Under the pieces are notes generated by a model. The model was given only the letters and a program-made list of their open reading frames with translations. It made no database searches and was not told where the DNA came from. From NCBI RefSeq assembly GCF_019236475.1, contig NZ_JAFAIX010000005.1, forward strand, positions 1-64,000: a stretch of DNA of 64,000 bases, written 5' to 3'. Shown here piece after piece: positions 44,312 through 53,229 of this stretch; position 1 is the first letter of the stretch, and every line of letters begins with the position of its first letter. Position numbers and translations under genes: made by a program. This DNA comes from Chitinophaga sp. GTDB taxonomy: Bacteria > Bacteroidota > Bacteroidia > Chitinophagales > Chitinophagaceae.

Positions 44312-45664
44312 TTAACAAACTTTTATTTTACCGGTAACAGCGGCGTTGATTAGGGTGGATTTGTATTCTTTTAGTTTGGTGATTTCTTGTTGTTTTTTGG
44401 ATATTAGGGCAATATGATTCCTGGAATGGAGCTCTAAATATTCAGCTATTTCTTTTTGTTCTGCCAAGGGAGGTAATAATACTTTTAATTGTTTTAATAG
44501 CTCCTGGCTTAGTGAAGCACGTATTACAAGATTCATTTCCCTTACAAAAAAAGGTCTGTGCGTTCTGCTACTAAAATAGTATTTGGAATATAGTTTATGT
44601 AATTTGTTCGTAAATGGTCTGAAACGAATTAAAAAACCCGAAAAAGTCGCATTTTCAATCGTTTTGACACATGTTGATGCAAAGCCAATTTCTTCAATCG
44701 TCTCAGATGTTCTAGTAAAAAATATATCCCCTTCAATTACTGAATACAATCTTCTATCATCAGAACTTGAATTTGCCAAACCATTCACATCGCTTGGAAG
44801 CTCTATTCCATTATACACATCTCCATAACTAACAAATGGGTAGCCTGAACCAAAGTATTCTCCACCTTTACTTATTCCATTCTGCGTATTACCCAAAAAT
44901 CTTAAGGGCATTACCTCCCAATGTTCCGGAATCTCACCAATCCACTCTACACCACTATCCTTCATCTTGACACCAGAATTTAGGCCCTGTGTAACAGTTT
45001 TGTGTATAAGAATTTGCTGTCTTTCTTTGAGTAAGTTAATTTGTTCAGTCTTCTGTGCAATAGTTTTATCAATTAATGCAATTTTTTGATTAAGAAAAGT
45101 AGCTATACTTTTTTGTTCTTCAATTGGAGGCAAGATTGTTTTAAAATCTCTTAGAGCAGAGATTGACACTCCTCCAATAAGTCCGATCATAGCCGAATTG
45201 AATTGATGTTGAAAGACAATTGACTTAACAAAATAAAAATAATATCTTGAATCTGATTTAGCTTCTGTTACAAAACAGGCCAATTTATTAACAAAGCAAA
45301 CTGTTTGGTTCAGATATCCAACCTTCTTACCAGCACTTCCTCCTTCAATACATAATAAAAAGCTATTCGCGGGAGCTTTTTTATATTTCTTCTCCTCATG
45401 CGGTATCCTCAAACCATTATTATAATTAATGGTTGAGTCACTCAAGTCAATATCCTTCGTTGAGATATAAGGAATATCTGATTCAATATTCCTCTCGTAA
45501 TAAGACTTCTCTTTTTCATTTAAACTATCTCCATTAAATATCTTATTGGTAAACTTAAATCTCACCAGGTCCCAATGTGCTGGTATTTTCCCAATCCATT
45601 CCACCCCCGAATCCTTATATGCCGAATACTTCTCTATTCCCACAGTTTCTACCATTTCTTCCAT
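44312..45664 (-). CDS. hsdS: type I restriction specificity subunit (450 aa)
   Basis: DNA-recognition subunit with two target-recognition domains (about residues 20-190 and 235-410), each followed by a long conserved helix (LPPIEEQKSIATFLNQKIALIDKTIAQ; LPPLAEQKEIAEYLELHSRNHIALI). Each half opens with the same motif, DSGVEWIGKIPAHW at about residue 18 and DSGVEWIGEIPEHW at about 233, which is the internal repeat that supports domain swapping. It overlaps the hsdM stop by 1 bp (TAATG) and is followed by hsdR. Sequence specificity cannot be read. Confidence 0.95.
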   Translation of the reverse strand: MEEMVETVGIEKYSAYKDSGVEWIGKIPAHWDLVRFKFTNKIFNGDSLNEKEKSYYERNIESDIPYISTKDIDLSDSTINYNNGLRIPHEEKKYKKAPANSFLLCIEGGSAGKKVGYLNQTVCFVNKLACFVTEAKSDSRYYFYFVKSIVFQHQFNSAMIGLIGGVSISALRDFKTILPPIEEQKSIATFLNQKIALIDKTIAQKTEQINLLKERQQILIHKTVTQGLNSGVKMKDSGVEWIGEIPEHWEVMPLRFLGNTQNGISKGGEYFGSGYPFVSYGDVYNGIELPSDVNGLANSSSDDRRLYSVIEGDIFFTRTSETIEEIGFASTCVKTIENATFSGFLIRFRPFTNKLHKLYSKYYFSSRTHRPFFVREMNLVIRASLSQELLKQLKVLLPPLAEQKEIAEYLELHSRNHIALISKKQQEITKLKEYKSTLINAAVTGKIKVC

Positions 45665-48030
45665 TATGCAAGGTTTAAGATTTCCTGAATTAAGCCATCA
45701 CTTTCTCTTTCAAGCTGTAGTATCTCTTCTGTCACTTCCTCCAAACTCCTCAATGGTTTATGTCGATAGAAATATTTATTAAAGCTAATTTCATAACCAA
45801 TTTTGGTTGCCTCCAAATTTATCCATGCCTCCGATACATGCGGCTGTACTTCCTGTAAGAAATACGAATAGATATTCTCTTTCAACGGCACATTTTCGTA
45901 ATCACGAAGATCACTCTCGGTTTCATATTCCAGATATTCATTTTTATTTCCAGTTGGGTAATACCCAAAATCGGCCAGTTGCTCTTCTTTACAATGTAGA
46001 TAAACCAACATATCTTGTAACTCACCAGCAGTATACTTAGTAATAGATTTAATCACTTTTGCCGCATCGGCGTCATACCAACTTACTGCATTGAGAATGG
46101 CATTTTTCTCCGAGGTAGATAGTTTAATCTTTTCTGCTTTAAGTACTGTATCTACTTGCTCACGAAAAACATTAAAATCATTTACCTCTTCAGTTCCAAT
46201 GATGCCCATCAAATTTTTAGCGGTTTTCAACAGGCCCAACTGTTTCTGCCAGGTCTCAGCACTACAAAGTGCTTTACGCTGCTTGGCATTGAGGTTGAGC
46301 TCCTGCTTCTCACACCAGTCTAATATAGCCTTTTCATGTTTTTTGAGATCTGTATAAACTTCCTCTCCGAACTGCTCATATGCCCATTCCATTGGCTCTC
46401 TTATACTTTTTTCAAAGCGTAAAGTAGCAAGTCGCTCTTCAGTAAATTGTGCTTTTAATCGCTTAGGACGCTCTATGGTAACTTTATAATAGCCAAGATC
46501 GCTGTTATCAAATACTTTGGAGGCAATACCCTCTTCCTCCTGTGTATCTGAGTTAATACGCCTTTCTACTACCTCCATATTCCTATACACGCGAGAAATC
46601 TCTGTGATATCTTCAGGTGCAAACTCACAGTTTTTGGCGCCTAGGTTTTTACGCAGTTTCCGATACATCAGACCAGCATCTATCAATTGCACTTTACCTT
46701 TACGATGCGCCGCCTTGTTATTACTCAACAACCATATGTAAGTTGTAATACCAGTGTTGTAAAAAAGGTTATTGGGCATTTGAACAATGGCCTCTAACCA
46801 ATCATTTTCTATGATATACCGACGAATATTACTTTCTCCACCACCTGCATCTCCAGTAAATAAACTACTACCGTTATGTACAGAAGCAATTCGACTACCT
46901 TGAGGACTTTGACTTAGTGGCTTCATTTTACTAACCATTTCCATCAGGAACAGCAATTGCCCATCAGATGAACGCGGTGTCGCATCCACTTTCTCTTCAT
47001 TTCCCCAATAGTCTTTTAATACCACCTCAAAACGGTCATCAATTAATTCTTTACCATTCTTGATATTTTTCAAATCACTTGCCCACGATTTACCATATGG
47101 GGGATTACTCAACATAAAGTTGAAATTCGTACCCTTAAACTCATCTGTGGATAAAGTGGAACCTACACGGATATTCGCCGGATTGTTACCTTTAATCATC
47201 ATATCCGACTTACAGATCGCATAAGTCTCATCATTAATTTCCTTACCATATAAATGCACATCACTCGTCGCACGAATGGCACCATCCTCATCCTTAATAA
47301 AGTTCTGTGACTCTGTCAACATACCACCACTACCACAGGCAGGATCATAAATTGTAATTACAGGAGGCAGATCATCCTTTACAGGATCAAATACTAAATG
47401 CGTCATTAACTCGATAACTTCCCTCGGCGTAAAGTGTTCTCCTGCTTCTTCATTATTCTCTTCATTGAATTTACGAATAAGCTCTTCAAACACATAACCC
47501 ATGCCCAAGTTAGTTAGTGGAGGAAGCTTCCGCCCTTCTGGATCTTCCTTTTCAAAAGGGGTAAGATTAATATAGGGAGATGTAAACTTCTCTAGTACAC
47601 TCAAAAGTACATCCTTGGAGGCCATATGATTTACTTGGCTCTTCAGATGAAATTTTTCTATAATTTCTTTTACATTCTGACTAAAACCATTGAGATAGTC
47701 CTCTACATTCGCTTGTAATATCTGTTGACTATTGGTAGCTGTCGTAAACAATCGCTGTAAGGTCCAATTGCTAATGTTATAAAATACATAACCAGAGGCG
47801 GCACAGAGGCCATTATCATCCAGTTCTGTAAGATCAGCTTCTTCCCGTTGAAATCTCAACTCTTCCATCACTGCATCCTTTGTGTATTCTAACAAAGCAT
47901 CCAGGCGGCGTAAAACAACCATCGGGAGGATTACATCCCGATATTTACCCCTTACATATACATCACGAAGGCAATCATCTGCAATAGACCAGATAAAGGA
48001 AACAAGTTTATTATGTACGGCTGTATTCAT
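45664..48030 (-). CDS. hsdM: type I restriction modification methyltransferase subunit (788 aa)
   Basis: N6-adenine methyltransferase that protects host DNA and forms the core of the HsdM2S complex. The N-terminal HsdM helical domain is VSFIWSIADDCLRDVYVRGKYRDVILPMVVLRRLDALLE. SAM-binding motif I is DPACGSGGML near residue 232 and catalytic motif IV NPPYGKSW near 311. It is longer than classical HsdM (about 500-530 aa); the extra C-terminal 250 residues are helical and charged, as in the larger HsdM class. First gene of the hsdM-hsdS-hsdR operon; 200 bp separate it from the tRNA-Ser. Confidence 0.95.
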   Translation of the reverse strand: MNTAVHNKLVSFIWSIADDCLRDVYVRGKYRDVILPMVVLRRLDALLEYTKDAVMEELRFQREEADLTELDDNGLCAASGYVFYNISNWTLQRLFTTATNSQQILQANVEDYLNGFSQNVKEIIEKFHLKSQVNHMASKDVLLSVLEKFTSPYINLTPFEKEDPEGRKLPPLTNLGMGYVFEELIRKFNEENNEEAGEHFTPREVIELMTHLVFDPVKDDLPPVITIYDPACGSGGMLTESQNFIKDEDGAIRATSDVHLYGKEINDETYAICKSDMMIKGNNPANIRVGSTLSTDEFKGTNFNFMLSNPPYGKSWASDLKNIKNGKELIDDRFEVVLKDYWGNEEKVDATPRSSDGQLLFLMEMVSKMKPLSQSPQGSRIASVHNGSSLFTGDAGGGESNIRRYIIENDWLEAIVQMPNNLFYNTGITTYIWLLSNNKAAHRKGKVQLIDAGLMYRKLRKNLGAKNCEFAPEDITEISRVYRNMEVVERRINSDTQEEEGIASKVFDNSDLGYYKVTIERPKRLKAQFTEERLATLRFEKSIREPMEWAYEQFGEEVYTDLKKHEKAILDWCEKQELNLNAKQRKALCSAETWQKQLGLLKTAKNLMGIIGTEEVNDFNVFREQVDTVLKAEKIKLSTSEKNAILNAVSWYDADAAKVIKSITKYTAGELQDMLVYLHCKEEQLADFGYYPTGNKNEYLEYETESDLRDYENVPLKENIYSYFLQEVQPHVSEAWINLEATKIGYEISFNKYFYRHKPLRSLEEVTEEILQLERESDGLIQEILNLA

Positions 48031-48174
48031 AATTAAGATGGTACGCTACTTTAATGCGGTGGTTTAATTGAAGGATATTATATCAAGTTGATAATTCTCA
48101 AATAATTTAGACAATCTAACTGAAAGATCCTATGTTTTTTAGTTTTTACCAAGTGTCATTGGGGCAAAATAAAA

Positions 48175-48204
48175 AAACGCGCAAATCCTAAAATTTGCGC
48201 GTTT
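48175..48204 (-). terminator. terminator of tRNA-Ser
   Basis: AAACGCGCAAAT, 6-nt loop, ATTTGCGCGTTT, with an A7 run on the left giving a T-tract for minus-strand transcription. It lies 26 bp beyond the 3' end of the tRNA at 48230. Confidence 0.8.
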
Positions 48205-48229
48205 CAGTTCAGTAAGATATTATTCTTTG

Positions 48230-48314
48230 CGGAGAGTCAGGGATTCGAACCCCGGGACCTGTTACAGTCAACAGTTTTCAAGACTGCCGCAATCGACCGC
48301 TCTGCCAACTCTCC
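48230..48314 (-). tRNA. tRNA-Ser (anticodon TGA), second identical copy
   Basis: 85 nt with the same sequence as the tRNA at 25489-25573: acceptor GGAGAGT/ACTCTCC, anticodon loop CTTGAAA (TGA), long variable arm, GTTCGAATC T loop, no encoded CCA. It adjoins the type I restriction operon. Flanks differ from the other copy. Confidence 0.95.
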
Positions 48315-48402
48315 AGTGGAGCGCAAAGGTATAAAACGATTTTAAATTTCCAAAATAAATTTAAAATTTCTTTTACTTCCGCTCCTGGCTTACGTTTAAC
48401 GA

Positions 48403-48498
48403 AGAATGTACGAACCAGGCCGTTTATTATTCCTGTCTGTTGGCCATGGTTTCATAGATATTGCTGATTCATCCCTCTTTACCTGGCTCGTACTTTCT
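48403..48498. repeat. imperfect inverted repeat with 60-nt spacer
   Basis: AGAATGTACGAACCAGG (48403-48419) pairs with CCTGGCTCGTACTTTCT (48482-48498) with two mismatches. It lies between tRNA-Ser and the end of the efflux operon. It could fold as one long stem with a structured loop, or be a small inverted-repeat element; no T-tract follows. Confidence 0.4.
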
Positions 48499-48504
48499 AT
48501 ATCT

Positions 48505-49920
48505 TTATTTCCAGCCACCTCCGAGAGACCTGTACAGATCTACCATCGCGGAAAGGCGTTCTCTATCAATGTTTGCTTGGTTTAGCTCTGATTCCAGCGA
48601 CCTGCCCTGAGCAGTAATGACCTCCAAATAGGTGGCCATGCCACTTTTGAACAGTAGTTGCGCCTGCTGGATAGCTAATTGGGAGGTGGCGACCTGCTTA
48701 CCGGCAAGCTCCTGGCGGGTTTTCAGCTTATCCAGTTTTACCAGGGCGTCACTTACTTCTCCAATCGCATATAATGCCGACTGCCTAAACTGTATCACGG
48801 CTTCCTCTCTCGCTATACGGGCCACTTCCAATTGCGTTTTTAGCGCTCTTTTCTGGAATATAGGCTGCGCAATGCTTCCTGCTGCCAATCCAAATAAAGA
48901 GGCCGGAATATTAAACCAATTGCTCGCTTTGAAGGAATTCAGTCCACCGCTGGCGGTGATGTTTAAGGATGGATACATGCTGGCCTGGGCCACTCCTACT
49001 TTCGCATTGGCGGCAACCAATCCCATTTCGCTAGCGCGAACATCCGGACGGCGACTCACCATTTCTGCAGGAATACCTGTCGGCAGGTTATCACTTACTA
49101 CAAAATCATGCAGTCGCGCAGTACGTGTAACCGGTCCCGGTAATTCACCAGTGAGGATTTGAAGGGCATTCTCCTGGATGGCAATCCCCTGCTCTAACTG
49201 AGGCACTAGCAATTGCGCTGCCTGCTGCTGGGTGATGGCCTGCTGAATTGCCAGTTCGGTCACTTCCCCTGCGGCTTTCTGTAAACGCATTACTTGCACA
49301 ATGGTATCACTCAAGGCTACGTTCTTACGAGCAATCTCCAACTGGTTGTCCAGCATGAGGAGATTATAGTAACTATTGGCTACTGCAGATACAATGGAGG
49401 TTTGCACGGCATGTGCCCCTTCATAGGACTGCAGATAGGTAGCCAACGCTGCCTCTTTTTGCCGACGTATCTTACCCCAAATATCAATCTCCCATGCCAT
49501 ACTGATGGAGGCATTGTAGTCTTCGATATGGTCGCCCATACCAAATTGACTCATATTCATGCCATTCAGACTGTTTTTACTAGGGAAAGTGGTACCTGCG
49601 CTTATCTGACCATTAAATCCTGGTAACCAGGCTAATTTGGCCTGTTTCAGGTATTGCTGAGCCGCATCGGCACGCTTAACAGCCAACTGCAAATCTAGGT
49701 TGCCAGTAATGGCTTTATCGATCAGTTGCTGTAAAGTAGGGTCTGTAAAAAATTTTCTCCATTCCATCGCTGCAATACTACTGTCCGATGGGGCAGCATT
49801 GTTGAATTGAGTGGGCAGCGCCATCGGGGGTCGCTCATAATTACGACCAACCCGACAAGCTGCAAGCCCTACAACTAAAGACAACACAATGAAATAAGTT
49901 GTATGATATCTTCTTTTCAT
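48505..49920 (-). CDS. RND efflux outer membrane lipoprotein, NodT/OprM type (471 aa)
   Basis: TolC-like channel of a tripartite pump. The lipobox VGLAAC puts the acylated Cys at about residue 22, followed by VGRNYERPPMALPTQF, a family hallmark. Two OEP repeats form the helical periplasmic barrel (LQQLIDKAITGNLDLQLAVKRADAA; RRPDVRASEMGLVAANAKVGVAQASMYPSLNITASGG), and AQLLFKSGMATYLEVITAQ is the conserved second-repeat motif. It is the last gene of an adaptor-permease-channel operon, 26 bp after the permease gene. Confidence 0.93.
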   Translation of the reverse strand: MKRRYHTTYFIVLSLVVGLAACRVGRNYERPPMALPTQFNNAAPSDSSIAAMEWRKFFTDPTLQQLIDKAITGNLDLQLAVKRADAAQQYLKQAKLAWLPGFNGQISAGTTFPSKNSLNGMNMSQFGMGDHIEDYNASISMAWEIDIWGKIRRQKEAALATYLQSYEGAHAVQTSIVSAVANSYYNLLMLDNQLEIARKNVALSDTIVQVMRLQKAAGEVTELAIQQAITQQQAAQLLVPQLEQGIAIQENALQILTGELPGPVTRTARLHDFVVSDNLPTGIPAEMVSRRPDVRASEMGLVAANAKVGVAQASMYPSLNITASGGLNSFKASNWFNIPASLFGLAAGSIAQPIFQKRALKTQLEVARIAREEAVIQFRQSALYAIGEVSDALVKLDKLKTRQELAGKQVATSQLAIQQAQLLFKSGMATYLEVITAQGRSLESELNQANIDRERLSAMVDLYRSLGGGWK

Positions 49921-49946
49921 TTTTCTATTCTTTCAATGAATGTCGA

Positions 49947-52900
49947 TTAATGTACCAGCTCTGCTTCTTCTTCCTCTACTACTACTGGCTTCTTACGGCC
50001 CACTTTCTCTTGCAGATATTGGAAAATCACGTATAACACAGGAACCACAAATACGCCTAATACTACCCCTGTCAACATACCGCCGGCAGCACCCGTACTA
50101 ATAGACCTGTTACCCAACGCAGAGGAACCTGTTGCTGTCATCAGCGGCAACAATCCCGCAATAAATGCGAAGGAGGTCATCAGGATAGGACGTAAACGCA
50201 GCGTGGCTGCTCGTATAGCCGAGGCTACCAGGCCCATGCCACTTCTCCGTCGTTGTACGGCGTATTCCACAATCAGGATCGCATTCTTCGACAACAATCC
50301 CATCAACATAATCAAACCTACCTGTACATAGATATTGTTATCAATGCCAAACATATTGATGAAGACAAATACCCCGAAAATACCCAGTGGAATAGAGAGT
50401 ACCACCGCCAATGGCAGGATATAACTTTCGTATTGCGCTGCCAACAAGAAGTAAACGAAGATCAGACACAACACAAAGATGATGGTGGTCTGGTTACCAG
50501 CACTGATCTCTTCTTTGGACATACCCACCCATTCGTAAGCATAGCCTCTTGGCAGGTATTTTTCCGCCACTTCCTGTACTGCTTTAATAGCATCACCACT
50601 ACTGTAGCCAGGTTTAGTCTGACCATTGATGGTTACGGCATTAAAGAGGTTATTACGGGTAACTGTTTCAGGTCCGTATACACGTTTCAGTGATACTACT
50701 GTATTGATAGGCACCATCTGACCGCTCTGGTTCTTCACATACACGCCATTCAGTGAAGATGGTTCTTTACGAAGATCCGCGTCTGCCTGCACAATCACCC
50801 GGTAATATTTACCAAATCGGTTGAAGTCGGACGCAAACATACTACCATAGTATACCTGGAGTGTCTGCAGAATTTCCGATACAGAAATACCCAGTTGTTT
50901 GGCTTTTTTGTCGTCTATTTCCACTTCATATTGTGGATGGCCTGTATTGAAGGTGGTGAAGGCAAACGCTATTTCCTTGCGTTTCATCAGCTCACCAATA
51001 AATCCATATGCAGTATTAGCCAGTTTATCCAACTGACCGTTGCTGCGGTCCTGCAGAATCATTTCGAAACCGGCCATGTTACTGAAACCTGGTACGGTTG
51101 GGAAATTAAACACGAATACACTTGCCTCTGGAATACCAAACAACTGCTGCTGCATTGTTGCCATGAGGGCATTCATATCTTTTATCTTACCACGCTCCTT
51201 ATATGGTTTAAATTTCACGAAACCTACGCCAGAAGAAGAGCTCGCAGAGTTTGTCATGATGTTCAAGCCAGATATACTGAGATAAATATGCGCAGCTTCC
51301 ATGTTCTTCATGATCTTCTCCACTTTGTCTACCACCTGACGGGTACGTTCCAGGGAAGAACCTGGAGGCATGGTCACGGCATATACCGCAAAGCCCTGGT
51401 CCTCTGTAGGAATAAATCCAGTCGGTGTTTTACGCATCATAAAGACGGTAACTGCACCGATAATCACCAAACCAGCTACTGTTATCCATTTGTGCTTAAT
51501 CAGGAATTGTAAACTGCGACCATATTTGTTGGTCATGGCAGTGAAACCAGTATTGAAAGCGCTGAAGAAACGTTTGCTGAAACTTTTTGGCGCTGCTTTC
51601 TCACGAGCATCATGACCACTGTGATTGTTTTTCAAAATCAGGGCACAAAGCGCAGGGCTTAATGTCAATGCGTTCAATGCAGAAATCAAAATGGCGATAG
51701 CCAGCGTAAAGGCAAACTGACGATAGAATACCCCTACAGGTCCCTGCATAAAGCCTACAGGCACAAACACCGCCGACATCACCAATGTAATGGAGATGAT
51801 CGCTCCGGAGATCTCCTGCATGGAAGTAATAGTGGCCGAGCGCGGATCTTTCCCCTTTTCCATCTTCGCATGGACGGCCTCCACCACTACAATGGCGTCA
51901 TCCACCACGATACCAATCGCCAGAATCAAGGCGAACAGCGTCAACAGGTTGATAGAGAATCCAAATAACTGCATAAAGAAGAACGTACCAATAATCGCTA
52001 CCGGCACTGCAATAGCCGGAATCAAAGTGGAACGGAAATCCTGCAGGAAGATGAACACCACAATAAATACAAGTATGAATGCCTCTATCAGCGTATGTTT
52101 CACCTGATCGATAGACTCATCCAGGTATTCTTTTGTGCTATAGATATTGAAAGTTTCCAAACCGGTTGGGAAAGAAATCTTCGCTTTTGCCATCAGCTTG
52201 TTGATATTCTCCTGAATCTCATTCGCATTTGAACCAGCGGTCTGGTAGATGGCAATCCCGATACCATACTTATTATTCACGCGGGTATCTGTGCCATAGC
52301 TGAAGGAGCCAAACTCCACTTTTGCCACATCTTTCAGACGGATCACAGAACCATCCGGATTCGCACGCAGAACGATCTCCTCATACTGCTCGTTTTTATT
52401 CAGCTTTCCTTTGTATTTAATCACATATTCAAAAGACTCCTTACTACCTTCTCCGAAGCGACCAGGAGCTGCTTCCAGGTTCTGATCACGGATAGCTCCT
52501 AGCACTTCCTGTGGCGCCATGTTATAGGCGGCAAGGCGCTCTGGTTTCAGCCATATACGCATGGAGTAATCCTTGGCACCAAATACCATGGCCTGCCCCA
52601 CACCCGTAACACGCTGCATCTCAGGAACGATATTGATCTTGGCGTAGTTCTGGAGGAAGGTTTCATTATACTCTTCCTTATCACTCACCAGGTTCACCAC
52701 CATGATCATACTATTCTGCTGCTTCTGCGTACTTACACCTGCCTGCACTACCTCTGCTGGCAGCAGTGGAGTAGCTTTCGCAACACGGTTTTGTACGTTT
52801 ACAGCTGCTTTATCAGGATCAGTACCTAGTTTAAAGTAAATAGTGAGGTTCATGGAACCGTCATTATTGGAGGTGGAAGTCATGTAAGTCATGTTTTCCA

Positions 52901-53114
52901 CACCATTAACGGATTCCTCAATAGGCGTTGCCACTGAACGAGCTACCACCTCTGCGTTCGCTCCTGGATAGGAAGCAGTCACGACTACGCTAGGCGGCGC
53001 AATATCAGGGAACTGTGTCATCGGCAACTGAAAAATGGAAATCAGCCCCAGTAACACCAGTATGATAGATATAACGGTGGCTAATACCGGCCGTTCTATA
53101 AATTTTCTGAACAT
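49947..53114 (-). CDS. RND efflux inner membrane permease, HAE1/AcrB type (1055 aa)
   Basis: Proton-driven multidrug exporter. Start placed at the ATG at 53114 (MFRKFIERPVLATVISI), the usual RND opening; an ATG 24 bp earlier would add eight residues. Twelve TM helices, with two large periplasmic loops after TM1 and TM7. TM4 has the proton-relay Asp pair in AIGIVVDDAIVVVEAV. Other signatures: FPDIAPPSVVVTASYPGANAEVV, LTLSPALCAL, GNRSISTGAAGGMLTG. It forms the pump with the adaptor upstream and the channel downstream. Substrate range unknown. Confidence 0.95.
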   Translation of the reverse strand: MFRKFIERPVLATVISIILVLLGLISIFQLPMTQFPDIAPPSVVVTASYPGANAEVVARSVATPIEESVNGVENMTYMTSTSNNDGSMNLTIYFKLGTDPDKAAVNVQNRVAKATPLLPAEVVQAGVSTQKQQNSMIMVVNLVSDKEEYNETFLQNYAKINIVPEMQRVTGVGQAMVFGAKDYSMRIWLKPERLAAYNMAPQEVLGAIRDQNLEAAPGRFGEGSKESFEYVIKYKGKLNKNEQYEEIVLRANPDGSVIRLKDVAKVEFGSFSYGTDTRVNNKYGIGIAIYQTAGSNANEIQENINKLMAKAKISFPTGLETFNIYSTKEYLDESIDQVKHTLIEAFILVFIVVFIFLQDFRSTLIPAIAVPVAIIGTFFFMQLFGFSINLLTLFALILAIGIVVDDAIVVVEAVHAKMEKGKDPRSATITSMQEISGAIISITLVMSAVFVPVGFMQGPVGVFYRQFAFTLAIAILISALNALTLSPALCALILKNNHSGHDAREKAAPKSFSKRFFSAFNTGFTAMTNKYGRSLQFLIKHKWITVAGLVIIGAVTVFMMRKTPTGFIPTEDQGFAVYAVTMPPGSSLERTRQVVDKVEKIMKNMEAAHIYLSISGLNIMTNSASSSSGVGFVKFKPYKERGKIKDMNALMATMQQQLFGIPEASVFVFNFPTVPGFSNMAGFEMILQDRSNGQLDKLANTAYGFIGELMKRKEIAFAFTTFNTGHPQYEVEIDDKKAKQLGISVSEILQTLQVYYGSMFASDFNRFGKYYRVIVQADADLRKEPSSLNGVYVKNQSGQMVPINTVVSLKRVYGPETVTRNNLFNAVTINGQTKPGYSSGDAIKAVQEVAEKYLPRGYAYEWVGMSKEEISAGNQTTIIFVLCLIFVYFLLAAQYESYILPLAVVLSIPLGIFGVFVFINMFGIDNNIYVQVGLIMLMGLLSKNAILIVEYAVQRRRSGMGLVASAIRAATLRLRPILMTSFAFIAGLLPLMTATGSSALGNRSISTGAAGGMLTGVVLGVFVVPVLYVIFQYLQEKVGRKKPVVVEEEEAELVH

Positions 53115-53229
53115 TTTGCAATAGAATTTAAGTGCCATCCATTCAGATGGCGGAAAATGATGTAATTACGGTAATGACTATACGAAGAAATAACCACGGA
53201 TATCCATTACCGTTATAACATATTATTGA

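Noticed and set aside
38232..48230. Second tRNA-Ser-bounded island covering the RM system
   Set aside because: I searched for a displaced copy of the tRNA-Ser 3' end (GCGGAGAGTCAGGGATT) on the far side of the block and did not find one, so no element boundaries are claimed.
50895..51512. Plus-strand open frame opposite the RND permease (205 codons)
   Set aside because: Cys/His/Phe-rich product with no domain; the opposite strand is a full-length HAE1 permease.
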